This document shows positions 16,403-24,973 of a stretch of DNA of 40,421 bases, in pieces; position 1 is the stretch's first letter, and each line of letters starts with the position of its first letter. Below the pieces are notes generated by a model that did no database searches, was not told the DNA's origin, and saw only the letters and a list, made by a program, of their open reading frames with translations. Origin of the DNA: Lachnospiraceae bacterium (GTDB lineage Bacteria > Bacillota > Clostridia > Lachnospirales > Lachnospiraceae); assembly GCA_021199475.1 (NCBI GenBank), contig JAJQHZ010000106.1:1-40421 (forward strand), written 5' to 3'. A program made the position numbers and the translations under genes.

Positions 16403-16879
16403 TTAATGCACGTGTAGTTTTTGCCACAGTCTAAGTTCTATTATACCTTTCGTGTCTCCGAGAAGCGCGGTGAATTCTGAATAATCCATTACATATGATT
16501 TTCCATCCTTGATTAATTCGATAGAGGCGCCTTCATTATTTTCCACTTCGATTTTTTCATTAAGGCTCTGTTGCGAAGGTAGATAATTGTCATTGATAAT
16601 ATAGCCAATCGAATTGAGGTAATCGATAAAACCTTCAAATTCTTTGTTCCCATTTGCAAATCTTGGATATTTTTTTCCGGGATACATAGTTCCAATGAGT
16701 GAGAAAGAAGAAACGCCTAAAGCTGAAGCTATTTTTTCTATTGTACCGAGTTTGGGATTTAACGTACCTGCTTCATATCTTCGAATTGTCGGTTCAGCGA
16801 TTCCGCATAATTCCCCCAGCTTTTTTTGCGAGAGCCCTTTCTGTTGCCGTACGGCTCTGATATTTTCTCCGATAGACAT
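16403..16879 (-). CDS. XRE-family helix-turn-helix regulator
   Basis: The start is ATG 16879 (preceded by AGGA), giving 158 residues. Residues 3-60 form a classic HTH_3 domain (IGENIRAVRQQKGLSQKKLG, then IAEPTIRRYEAGTLNPKLGT and IEKIASALGV). The C-terminal 95 residues are not recognised and may be an effector or dimerisation region. It is divergent from the small genes at 17098 and 17402. The shared intergenic region holds TTTCTG/CAGAAA dyads, so it is the likely repressor of both directions. Confidence 0.88.
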   Translation of the reverse strand: MSIGENIRAVRQQKGLSQKKLGELCGIAEPTIRRYEAGTLNPKLGTIEKIASALGVSSFSLIGTMYPGKKYPRFANGNKEFEGFIDYLNSIGYIINDNYLPSQQSLNEKIEVENNEGASIELIKDGKSYVMDYSEFTALLGDTKGIIELRLWQKLHVH

Positions 16880-16904
16880 TTTAAAATTCCTGCCTTTTTG
16901 TTTG

Positions 16905-17011
16905 AGTATAGCATAAGGCAAGAAGGACAGCAATAAAAATTTCTGAAAGATACTATTGACAGAAACAATAATTAATGTTACTATAATACAAAACAGAAAT
17001 AAAAGTTTCTG
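16905..17011. promoter_or_regulatory. Divergent promoters with TTTCTG/CAGAAA dyads
   Basis: Minus strand: TTGCTG (plus 16928-16933) and TATACT (plus 16905-16910), 17-bp spacer, for the XRE gene. Plus strand: TTGACA 16956-16961 and TACTAT 16979-16984, 17-bp spacer (a TATAAT at 16982-16987 overlaps). Operator-like half sites are TTTCTG 16940-16945, CAGAAA 16960-16965, CAGAAA 16994-16999 and TTTCTG 17006-17011. They form one wide dyad overlapping the plus-strand -35 and one tight dyad (6-bp centre) after its -10. This matches XRE-type control. Confidence 0.7.
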
Positions 17012-17097
17012 CTTTGGGAAGAAAAATGGGATATTTTAATATCACGAGAGGTAGAGAAATGTTCCTGAAACCTTATACATAAGGAGGACATGATAGA

Positions 17098-17361
17098 ATG
17101 GATGTTAATTGTAAGACACTGGAATCGTCAGTGTTATCGGAATCCAAACTAATGGAAGTGGATGCCAATAACCGCAAGGCGAAGGCTATCCTTTCGGCGC
17201 TGGTGCACGCGACTGAACTGTCGGATATGGATGAAATGGAGATAACCGAACTGATTCAGGCCGCATACGATTGGATATGGTTACGGGTATGCATGCCGTA
17301 TTTTTACGGATGCTGGGCTGCAACCGCCGATTTTGCTTCTGGGTACCGCAGAAGGAAATAA
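17098..17361 (+). CDS. Small hypothetical protein
   Basis: ATG 17098 follows a strong AAGGAGG site (17081-17087) and gives 87 residues. The first 58 residues look like a helical small protein (AKAILSALVHATELSDMDEM). The last 25 are rich in Trp, Tyr and Cys and look unlike it, and another frame is open through that region into the next gene, so a frameshift near 17265 is possible. No family recognised. It is the first gene under the promoter controlled by the XRE-type sites. Confidence 0.5.
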   Translation: MDVNCKTLESSVLSESKLMEVDANNRKAKAILSALVHATELSDMDEMEITELIQAAYDWIWLRVCMPYFYGCWAATADFASGYRRRK

Positions 17362-17401
17362 GGTAGAAAATGCTGTGCAGAAGGAACGCCTCTTGGAAAG
17401 A

Positions 17402-17875
17402 ATGAACCAGTTTTACTCGATGTCTTCTAAAAATCACGCTGGAGATGATGAAAAAGAAGAGGAGCATGCTGTAAATGATATCGGTTTTGAACTGGAAACC
17501 TTTTGGGGATTCTTTCTGGCTTCTGGGCTTGCGAAAAGATTCGGTGAAGGCGACTGCGCGATTATCGCCGGAAGATCTGGTGTGGAAATTGCCTATATGG
17601 TCCTGGAGAGTTCCGGTATTCAGAATCACTATATAAAATCAAATTATTCATTGAATCGCAGCAGGGAATATTGGACAGGCTGGGCACTTGCGTGGTATCA
17701 GTGGAAAAAAGGTATATCGTTTGAAAATATTACCGCTAAGGTTTCGATCAGCGATATACGGGACTTGTATAATCCGTACCATGAAATGGATATTCGCCAA
17801 TTTGAGGATTGGATGGATGATCTGATTGATTTCGCTGGACAAAAGCGAGTGAATCTGCAAAAATATTCAGAGTGA
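17402..17875 (+). CDS. Uncharacterised Clostridial protein (YWTGWALAWYQW family)
   Basis: The frame is open from a TTG at 17333; ATG 17402 after GGAAAG is the more likely start, giving 157 residues. Conserved-looking blocks are LAKRFGEGDCAIIAGRSGVE, SREYWTGWALAWYQWKKG and NPYHEMDIRQFEDWMDDLID. I recall similar Firmicute proteins that continue into a C-terminal XRE domain; here the protein stops before such a domain, while a separate XRE protein is encoded divergently. This suggests a toxin-antitoxin-like or regulatory module, but that is speculative. In-frame codons after the stop (17888-18004) read as a short helical stretch that may be a remnant. Confidence 0.6.
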   Translation: MNQFYSMSSKNHAGDDEKEEEHAVNDIGFELETFWGFFLASGLAKRFGEGDCAIIAGRSGVEIAYMVLESSGIQNHYIKSNYSLNRSREYWTGWALAWYQWKKGISFENITAKVSISDIRDLYNPYHEMDIRQFEDWMDDLIDFAGQKRVNLQKYSE

Positions 17876-18114
17876 AGTCTGACGTATATGCAATATCTTG
17901 TGTATCCCCTGATTGCAAAACTCTTTCATAGCGAAAAGAAATGCAACCGGACGATGCTGGAAGCCTTTATGATTGTTCGAAAGGAACTATTAGAAGAAGA
18001 TTAAAATGATATGACATTTGCTTGACTTTTTTGCAACAGGTGTTTTATTGTGACAAGAGATTGCAAAGCGGGGAAAAATCCACCAGATAAAGTGAGCTTT
18101 TTAGGAGATTGCCT

Positions 18115-18759
18115 ATGGAAAAGAAAGGACGCGAGCGTGCACCGGACTACAGCTATTCAACGGCTTTTCTGGCGAATGAAGTTAATATTAGCGCAGAAGG
18201 GCTGCGGTACTATGAATCAAAAGGAATCGGAAGAGCGCTGAAGAAGGAAAATGGATATCGCGCTTACCATCCCCAGGAAGCGGCTGTGCTGCGTTTTACC
18301 CGAAATATGACTTCCTTCGGGTTTTCTTTAAACGAAGCGATTGATCTGATCACGAATAAGAATTTTTCAATTAAAGAGTTTCAAAATGCACTGGATGAAA
18401 AGGAAAAACTTTTAGAGAATGAAATTCGGGATCGAGAGAGGGCTCTCTCCTGTCTGAGAGGGATCAGAGATACTCTTCCTTATTTTGATGAGAATTGTCC
18501 GGTCAAAGTATGGTTTGAGGAACGTCCTTCTTTTTATTATCTGGAATACAAAGGGATACAATTTACAGAGGGATTTGACAAATATGCGTATGAACCGGAA
18601 ATCCATCAAATGGAAAATATTATTGAGCTTTTTAATCATCTATCTGATCGCGATCATCGGACTGGCTTTTTTTTACAGAGCTTCTATGGACAATGTGCGC
18701 AGTTCCGCGTCGGATTCTCTGGAGACGGTTCTTTATCAGCAAAAGGAAAACGCGTATGA
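18115..18759 (+). pseudogene. MerR-family regulator with 3' end replaced by kinase gene
   Basis: ATG 18115 lies 7 nt after AGGAG. Residues 10-75 form a MerR DNA-binding domain (STAFLANEVNISAEGLRYYE, NGYRAYHPQEAAVLRFTRNM), followed by a coiled coil (ALDEKEKLLENEIRDRERAL) and the beginning of an effector region (RPSFYYLEYKGIQF). After about 18575 the frame runs 176 nt inside the kinase gene, where the residues are just an out-of-frame reading of that gene. This points to a deletion that fused the MerR gene to the kinase start. The DNA-binding part may still be made. A TTGACT (18022-18027) with TATTGT 18 bp on is a possible promoter with the lengthened spacer usual at MerR targets. Confidence 0.7.
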
Positions 18760-20422
18760 TAAGCTGACGAGCGCAGAGGAGTTCACGCTTCTGATATCGA
18801 AGGACAGCGATCTGCAGAATGTGCTGCGGGAGGAATTGCCGGAGAATGAAAAAGACTATTACAGCCAGCGGTTGGAGTATAATTCCAGGCTTCTTGCCAT
18901 GAATCAGTATGAGACCGATGTTCTGGGCTGTTATGTGATTGGCGAAAATGGAATGTATTTTAAATCCTCGACCAATTCCTGGGAAGATGATGTTGATTTC
19001 TGGAATTGCGAGTGGTATCAGACGGTCATAGAGACAAGGGAATCTCTGTGGATCAGCCACCAGGACGGCTCTTTTCTGGTAAATGATCTGGACGCACCGG
19101 TTCTGACCCTTGTCATGCCCATCCAGGATCGCGCTTCCACCAATATTCTGGGAGTGGTAGTGACAGACATTCTGGCGGAGGATGTGTTGACTGCGGCCGA
19201 GGAGGATGCCGCGTTCGCCGGGGAACTGTATCTGCTGAGTGAAGATAATGAGATCATATGCAGCAATGAGAACACTGCTGATGGGAACGCCTCTGATGAG
19301 GACGCAGCCGATGAGAGCCCCGCTGATATCAGTGACAGGATCAGTCAGGTGCTAGCTGATGCAGATCTGACAGAGGACTTTACTGGTGAAATACAGATGG
19401 ATGGAGAAAAGTATCTCTTAAGCAACCGTATGCTGGAGGTGAGCGGCTGGAAGCTGACCGGCCTTATTTCCTATGCGGATTTATATGCGGATCTGCGCCA
19501 GATGAGGAATGTAATGATAGCTGCTGTAATTATCGCAACGCTCTTTGCTATTATCTTTGCGCTGACTGCGCTGGCTCGTTTTACAAAGCCAATCCTTGCG
19601 ATGCAGAGTACGATGGAGCAGGTGGCTGCCGGAGATTTGGATGCCAGGGTGAAGGTGCAGACGAAGGATGAGATTGGCTCTCTGGGAGAACATTTTAATG
19701 ACATGATCTGTCAGGTAAATGATCTGATGGAGCAGGAGAAGGAGAATCAGGATAAGCTGAGAAAGGCGGAGTTAAAAGCGCTGCAGGCACAGATCAATCC
19801 ACATTTTCTGTACAATGCGCTGGATTCCATCAATTGGCTTGCCAGAATGAAGCGGAACGATGAAGTGATTCGCATGATCAATGCGCTGAGCGGCTTTTAC
19901 CGGATATCCCTGAGCCGCGGCCGAACCTATATTACTCTTGAGGAGGAATTCCGGCACGCGGAAAATTATATTACGATTCAGCAGCTCCGCTATAAAAAAC
20001 TGCTGAACTATGAGATTGATCTTCCGGAAGGGCTGGGAAAGTATACCTGTCTGAAAATGATTCTTCAGCCGTTGATTGAAAACAGTATCTATCATGGCAT
20101 TAAAGAAAAAGGTGTTGCGGGGACGGTTCGGATCACCGCTTCGGAGCAGTCGGATGAAATTTGGATCCGGGTATCGGATGACGGCATGGGCATGGAAAAG
20201 GAACAGCTGGAGAAAATCCGGGAATTACTGGAAGGAGACCAGGAATATAACTCGGATGCGTATGGAATTATAAACGTACAGAGGCGGCTGAAAATGTATT
20301 TTGGCAGAGAATACGGGATTGAGATCGACAGTGCCGCAGGGGAATGGACCGTTGTGACGGTTCGGATTCCGAAGAAAGAGGGAGAGACGAATGCTTTGGA
20401 AGGTAATTCTGGTGGAAGATGA
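18584..20422 (+). CDS. YesM/LytS-type sensor histidine kinase
   Basis: The start is placed at ATG 18584 (AGAGGG 11 nt upstream). The 612-residue protein has TM1 (ILLSFLIIYLIAIIGLAFFY), a large extracellular sensor region, TM2 (VMIAAVIIATLFAIIFALTA), a HAMP segment, a His_kinase domain with QINPHFLYNALDSINW (phosphoacceptor His about residue 407) and an HATPase_c domain (LIENSIYHG, DDGMGM). Such kinases sense sugars or sugar-binding proteins and phosphorylate AraC-type regulators. The extracellular region carries an acidic low-complexity insert near 19260-19345. The gene overlaps the regulator by 32 nt. It has no promoter of its own because its start lies in the MerR gene, so it should be read from the MerR promoter. 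Confidence 0.9.
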   Translation: MRMNRKSIKWKILLSFLIIYLIAIIGLAFFYRASMDNVRSSASDSLETVLYQQKENAYDKLTSAEEFTLLISKDSDLQNVLREELPENEKDYYSQRLEYNSRLLAMNQYETDVLGCYVIGENGMYFKSSTNSWEDDVDFWNCEWYQTVIETRESLWISHQDGSFLVNDLDAPVLTLVMPIQDRASTNILGVVVTDILAEDVLTAAEEDAAFAGELYLLSEDNEIICSNENTADGNASDEDAADESPADISDRISQVLADADLTEDFTGEIQMDGEKYLLSNRMLEVSGWKLTGLISYADLYADLRQMRNVMIAAVIIATLFAIIFALTALARFTKPILAMQSTMEQVAAGDLDARVKVQTKDEIGSLGEHFNDMICQVNDLMEQEKENQDKLRKAELKALQAQINPHFLYNALDSINWLARMKRNDEVIRMINALSGFYRISLSRGRTYITLEEEFRHAENYITIQQLRYKKLLNYEIDLPEGLGKYTCLKMILQPLIENSIYHGIKEKGVAGTVRITASEQSDEIWIRVSDDGMGMEKEQLEKIRELLEGDQEYNSDAYGIINVQRRLKMYFGREYGIEIDSAAGEWTVVTVRIPKKEGETNALEGNSGGR

Positions 20423-22016
20423 GGATTTGCTGAGAGAAGGCCTGATGGAGTTTGTAGACTGGGAAGGACTCGGCTTTTCGATTGCAGGGGACGCTGACAC
20501 CGGTTTAAAAGGTCTGGCACTGGCTGAGGAGGTACACCCGGATGTGGTATTTACGGATATCCGGATGCCGGGCATGGACGGGATTGCCATGACAGAAAAA
20601 ATAAAAGCAGCGAATCCGGATACCATTTTTGTTATCTTAAGCGGGTATGACGAATTTGAATATGCCCGGCAGGCGGTGCGTCTTGGCGTAACGGATTACC
20701 TGCTTAAACCGGTCGAACCGGAGCAGGTGGAGGAGCTGATGCGAAAAATCGCATTGGAACTGCAAAACCGAAGTCAGGAACAAAAAGACATAGAAGAATT
20801 GCAGGAAATCCGCCGCCGCAGCGTGAAGGATATGAGAAGTAAATGGATTTTCGGCGCTTTGTTTGAGACAATTCCGGATGAAGAAATGGCTGAGATGGAG
20901 CGGCTTCTGGGATGGAATCCCGAGGAACAGTTCTTTCTTGCGGGCATCGTGGAGTGGAAGGATTTTTCCGCACAATCGATCAACTGTGACTATCTTCAGA
21001 TGATCGAGCTGGATCAGAAATTTCAGGAGGAATTTACGAACCGGCTAAATAAGACTTTGCCTGATGAACCGGATGAACAAATAGAACAGTTTCATCGGAA
21101 CGCGGGAGAATATGTCATCGTACAGTTTGATCGGAATCAGGAAGCATTGCTTGAAAAAAACCGCCTCCTGCTGGAGGGAATGGCCAGAAGAAAAGTATTT
21201 GAGCAGGAATTTCTGATGAGCTTTGGCAGCCCTGGAGCCGGGAAAAGAGGTCTTTGCGCATCCTGGGAGGAAGCAGGGAAAACGCGGGAAAACAATTATC
21301 TGGAGAACTGGAACAGGCGCGTAAAAGATAAGGAATCGGAAAACAGCCGGGGAGAATTTCGGGCGATCAGGTATAACCCTGCGCCGGTCCTTGGCGCGAT
21401 CCGGAACGGCGACGAGAGTGCGCTTCGGCTGGAATTTAAACAGTTTGAACAGGCACTGGTGGAAGAAAAGATTCAGTCGCAGATTCACCTGATGTATGTG
21501 GTCGGAGGGTTTTATAATGAGGTGGTTCGATTGCCTGAAGAGATTGATCTTAGCTTTGAAGAGACGATTGGCGACCCGATGGATTATTACAGCAAAATAG
21601 TCCGAAAATCGCAGATGACGTCAGTCATGGAGGAACTGCTCGCGGTATGTCTCAAGGTGGCAAAGCTGTTTGCCTCTTCGCAGGCCAGTCAGGTGAAGGT
21701 GGCATACCGGCGCGCCGTCGATTATATGGAACATGAATATAGCCGTTCCGATCTGGTTATGGCGGATGTGGCGCAGGCGGCTTTTATCAGCAATACGTAT
21801 CTTGGAATCATCCTGAAAAAGGAAACGGGGAAGACCTTCATTGAGTATATGACGGAGCTGCGGATCCGGCACGCAAAGGAGCTGCTGGATGGCTCTGAGA
21901 TGAAAAATTATGAGGTGGCGGAGGCCTGCGGATTTTCAGATGCGACTTATTTCAGCACCGTATTTAAAAAAGTGTGCGGGATGTCGCCATCCGCGTATCG
22001 GAAACGGGACCGGTAG
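20391..22016 (+). CDS. YesN-type response regulator, AraC DNA-binding domain
   Basis: ATG 20391 follows GGGAGAG inside the kinase 3' end. The 541-residue protein has an N-terminal receiver with phosphoacceptor Asp56 (VVFTDIRMPGMDG), conserved LSGYDEFEYARQA and LLKPV, a long linker, and two C-terminal AraC helix-turn-helix motifs (VAQAAFISNTYLGIILKKET and VAEACGFSDATYFSTVFKKV). It should activate the downstream sugar transporter promoter at 22138-22166. A terminator follows its stop. Confidence 0.92.
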   Translation: MLWKVILVEDEDLLREGLMEFVDWEGLGFSIAGDADTGLKGLALAEEVHPDVVFTDIRMPGMDGIAMTEKIKAANPDTIFVILSGYDEFEYARQAVRLGVTDYLLKPVEPEQVEELMRKIALELQNRSQEQKDIEELQEIRRRSVKDMRSKWIFGALFETIPDEEMAEMERLLGWNPEEQFFLAGIVEWKDFSAQSINCDYLQMIELDQKFQEEFTNRLNKTLPDEPDEQIEQFHRNAGEYVIVQFDRNQEALLEKNRLLLEGMARRKVFEQEFLMSFGSPGAGKRGLCASWEEAGKTRENNYLENWNRRVKDKESENSRGEFRAIRYNPAPVLGAIRNGDESALRLEFKQFEQALVEEKIQSQIHLMYVVGGFYNEVVRLPEEIDLSFEETIGDPMDYYSKIVRKSQMTSVMEELLAVCLKVAKLFASSQASQVKVAYRRAVDYMEHEYSRSDLVMADVAQAAFISNTYLGIILKKETGKTFIEYMTELRIRHAKELLDGSEMKNYEVAEACGFSDATYFSTVFKKVCGMSPSAYRKRDR

Positions 22017-22037
22017 AGTAAATTCTTCTGTGGGAAA

Positions 22038-22091
22038 AAGTGTGCTTCCTGGAGTTTTATAAATTCCTGAGTAATTGAAGCGCGCTTTTTT
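22038..22091 (+). terminator. Rho-independent terminator after response regulator
   Basis: AAGTGTGCTTC (22038-22048) pairs with GAAGCGCGCTT (22077-22087) using two G-U pairs, followed by T6 (22086-22091). A small stem can form inside the loop. It separates the regulatory genes from the transporter operon. Confidence 0.8.
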
Positions 22092-22137
22092 GTTTTAAAT
22101 TTTTAAAGGAAATCAGCCCGGAGTGTTGGATTTTACA

Positions 22138-22166
22138 TTAACTTTCCTGCCAGTTTTTTCTATAAT
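22138..22166 (+). promoter_or_regulatory. Promoter of the sugar transporter operon
   Basis: TTAACT (22138-22143) and TATAAT (22161-22166) are 17 bp apart, 71 bp before the start codon. The weak -35 and the room upstream (22092-22137) suit activation by the YesN-type regulator. Confidence 0.6.
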
Positions 22167-22237
22167 GGCACCATCAAAACAAACGAAGCCTGCAAGCCGG
22201 ACGGCATATCGGGCAAAAGAAAATGGAGGAAAAAGTA

Positions 22238-23221
22238 ATGAAAAAACATGCAATGGCAATGATGATGGCAGCGGTTATGGGAATGTCCCTGGTGGCAAGT
22301 ATGCCGGGCGTGAGTGCGGAAGAGGCAGAAACAGAGGCAGCAGCTGATCTGTCCAATTTAAGCGGGCTGACCATCGGATTTTCCCAGTCTGACAACAGCA
22401 GCAACTGGAAAATCGTAGAGACAGAGGACATGCAGGAAAAGGCAGAGGAATACGGTATTAACCTGATTTACACCGATGCTTCCGGGGATATTGCAAAACA
22501 GGCTTCGGATATCGAGGATCTGGTAGCGCAGGGCGTGGATTATCTGATTGTTGCACCGCAGCAGGAGGATGGCCTGCAGGCATCTCTGATTGCGGCAATG
22601 GATGCCGGGATTCCGGTTATTCTGGTTGACCGTGGGGTAAACGGAGATGCAGGAACTGTGTATACCTCGAGTATCATGTCGGACTTTGTCTGGGAGGCGG
22701 AACAGATCGCGGAACGCGTAATTGAGTATACTGGCGGCACAGGAAATGTTGTAATCATCGAAGGTACGCAGGGAGCGACTTCCACTACGGATCGCCAGGA
22801 AGGTTTTATGAATACCATTGAAGGTACGGACCTGGAGGTCATCAGCGATCAGGTGGCAAACTACAGTCAGCCGGAGGCGCAGGAGGTTATGGAAAACATT
22901 CTTCAGGCGCAGGGCGACAATATTGACATTGTATACTGCCACGGTGTAGATATGGCAATCGGTGCGATCACGGCGATCAAGGCAGCAAACTATGTGCCGG
23001 GAGAGGATATGCAGGTGGTATGTGTAGATGCCTCCAAGGATGGCATGGAAGCCATTCTTGCCGGTGAACTCCTGTGTGCATGCTCCTGCTCCCCGTTCTT
23101 TGGTGAGGCGACCTTCTCCCTGATTTCTCAGCTTGTAGATGGAGAAACGCTTGAGGTAGAGTATATCAATGAGGATACCGTTTACGATATCACAAACGCT
23201 GATGTAGCACTTGGATATTAA
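22238..23221 (+). CDS. YtfQ-like sugar ABC transporter substrate-binding protein
   Basis: ATG 22238 lies after GGAGG (22224-22228). The 327-residue protein has an export signal (KKHAMAMMMAAVMGMSLVAS, then an AxA-like VSA site) and a periplasmic-binding-protein type I fold: LTIGFSQSDNSSNWKIVETE, DIEDLVAQGVDYLIVAPQQE, AGIPVILVDRG. These match the galactofuranose-binding YtfQ branch of the ribose family. There is no cysteine at the cleavage site, so it is not a lipoprotein, unusual for a Gram-positive binding protein. A T-run hairpin follows before the ATPase gene, which would give more binding protein than transporter. Confidence 0.9.
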   Translation: MKKHAMAMMMAAVMGMSLVASMPGVSAEEAETEAAADLSNLSGLTIGFSQSDNSSNWKIVETEDMQEKAEEYGINLIYTDASGDIAKQASDIEDLVAQGVDYLIVAPQQEDGLQASLIAAMDAGIPVILVDRGVNGDAGTVYTSSIMSDFVWEAEQIAERVIEYTGGTGNVVIIEGTQGATSTTDRQEGFMNTIEGTDLEVISDQVANYSQPEAQEVMENILQAQGDNIDIVYCHGVDMAIGAITAIKAANYVPGEDMQVVCVDASKDGMEAILAGELLCACSCSPFFGEATFSLISQLVDGETLEVEYINEDTVYDITNADVALGY

Positions 23222-23292
23222 TGAATGCTCGGGTCTGACGGGTAAATCAGGATTCGGAAAATGATCTGCCCGGGAGCATCTGAGAATGTATT

Positions 23293-23346
23293 AAAAACAG
23301 CCATTGAACCATTGAATACCGTAAAAGGTCTGATGGCTGTTTTTTT
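23293..23346 (+). terminator. Attenuator-like terminator between binding protein and ATPase genes
   Basis: AAAAACAGCCAT (23293-23304) is fully complementary to ATGGCTGTTTTT (23333-23344), followed by T to 23346. It lies inside the operon, a common arrangement that keeps the binding protein abundant relative to the membrane components. Confidence 0.85.
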
Positions 23347-23458
23347 GTACCCAAAATGGAATGATATCAGGGCCGGAAACGCGGGAAAGCCGCAGATATT
23401 ATCAACTGAAAATACCTTTGACCCCGGTGTCATGGAAGCAGAAGAAAGGAGAAGGAGT

Positions 23459-24973
23459 ATGCCCAAACAGAAGGTTCTGCTGGAGATGAAGGGAATTGTC
23501 AAAGAGTTCCCCGGAGTGTAGGCGTTGAAGGGAGTAGATTTTTCTGTACGTGAGGGGGAAGTACACGCGCTGATGGGGGAAAACGGCGCGGGCAAATCTA
23601 CCTTGATTAAGGTGCTGACGGGAATTTACCCGAAAAGTGGCGGACAGATCTTTTTTGATGGAAAAGAGATTAACCCGAGGACCGTGCAGGAGGCGCAGGA
23701 GGTCGGAATCAGTACAATCTATCAGGAATTGAATCTGGTGCCGTTTCAGACGGTGTATGAGAACATGTTTTTGGGACGGGAGATACGCAATCGTTTCGGT
23801 GCCCTGGATCGGAAGAAGATGATACTGGAATGTGAGGCTATACTGAAGGATCTGGGTATCCAGGCCGATGTGACCCGGCCGCTTTCGGCGTATGGAACCG
23901 CAGTGCAGCAGATGGTCGCGATCGGCCGGGCAATTTCCGTCAATGCGAAGCTGGTGATTATGGACGAGCCGACTTCCTCTCTGGATACGAAAGAGGTTCA
24001 GGTTCTGTTCCGGGTCATCCGGCGTCTGAAGGAGAAGAATATTGCGGTGATTTTTATCAGCCACAGGCTGGATGAGATTTTTGAAATCTGTGAGCAGGTC
24101 ACGATCCTGCGGGATGGCGAGCTGGCCGGACAGGTTTCTGTCGATGAGATTGATCAGCTTCAGCTGATTGCCTGTATGATTGGAAAAGAAGCACGTCAGC
24201 TGGAGCGTAAAAAGGAAGGCTATCATTTGCAGGATGCATCCGTGCTCACTCAGATGAAGGACATACAGCAAGGCACCCGGCTGAACGGGATTGGGATCGA
24301 GATTAAAAAAGGCGAGGTGCTGGGGCTTGCCGGTCTGTTGGGATCGGGTCGTACGGAGCTGGCAAAGGTGCTGTTTGGTGCGACGCAGCCGGACAGCGGT
24401 GAAATCTTCTGGATGGGACAGAAGAAGAAATTTTCCACTCCCGCGGACGCGATTAAAGCGGAAATGGGGTTTTGCACGGAAGACCGGAAGGTGGAAGGCA
24501 TTATTCCTCATCTGTCGGTGCGGGAAAACATGACGATCGCCCTGCTTCCCCGCATCAGCAAATGCGGCGTCATTTCGAAGAAAAAGCAGGTCGAGGTCGT
24601 TGACCGATACATAAAAAGTCTGGGGATCAAAACACCAAATCAGAACCAGCCGATCCGGACACTCAGCGGCGGAAACCAGCAGAAGGTCCTTCTGGCGCGA
24701 TGGATGTGTATGAACCCGAAGCTGATCATTATGGATGAGCCGACGCGCGGAATCGATGTGGGCGCAAAGGCGGAAATTGAGGATCTGATACAGGAGCTCT
24801 CCTCGAACGGAATCAGCATTTTGATGATTTCCTCAGAGATTGCGGAGCTTGAACGTAACTGTGACCGGGTGGTCGTCATGAGAGAAGGAAAGAAGATGGG
24901 TGAACTGAGCGGAGATGATATCCGACAGGACACGGTTATGAAGATGATAGCGGGAGGAGAGGCACATGAGTAA
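23459..24973 (+). pseudogene. Sugar ABC transporter ATPase (YtfR/RbsA-like) with in-frame TAG at codon 21
   Basis: ATG 23459 follows AGGAGAAGGAG. The first 20 codons (PKQKVLLEMKGIVKEFPGV) are the normal N-terminus; codon 21 is TAG (23519-23521), where relatives have K, V or similar, and the frame continues unchanged (ALKGVDFSVREGEVHALMGE). Two ABC domains follow: Walker A GENGAGKST near residue 40, VIMDEPTSSL; second domain GLLGSGRTELAK, LSGGNQQKVLLARW, IIMDEPTRGIDVG. The first-domain signature LSAYGTAVQQM is degenerate, as usual for this family. A TTG at 23525 could only restart translation weakly, as no ribosome binding site precedes it. All other operon genes are intact, so this is either a recent nonsense mutation, a sequence error or readthrough. 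Confidence 0.85.

Noticed and set aside
17888-18004. A short frame after the 17402-17875 stop (MQYLVYPLIAKLFHS..)
   Set aside because: It is in frame with the preceding gene, has no ribosome binding site and no recognised family, so it is only mentioned as a possible remnant.
530-23521. Stop-codon recoding as the reason for in-frame stops in three genes (TAA 530, TAG 1235, TAG 23519)
   Set aside because: TAA and TAG are used as normal terminators by intact neighbouring genes (for example the first permease and the YesN-type regulator), and the three cases involve different stops. Independent mutations or base errors fit better.
23402-24511. Long minus-strand open frame of 369 codons
   Set aside because: It is antisense to the ABC ATPase gene, with no motifs of its own.
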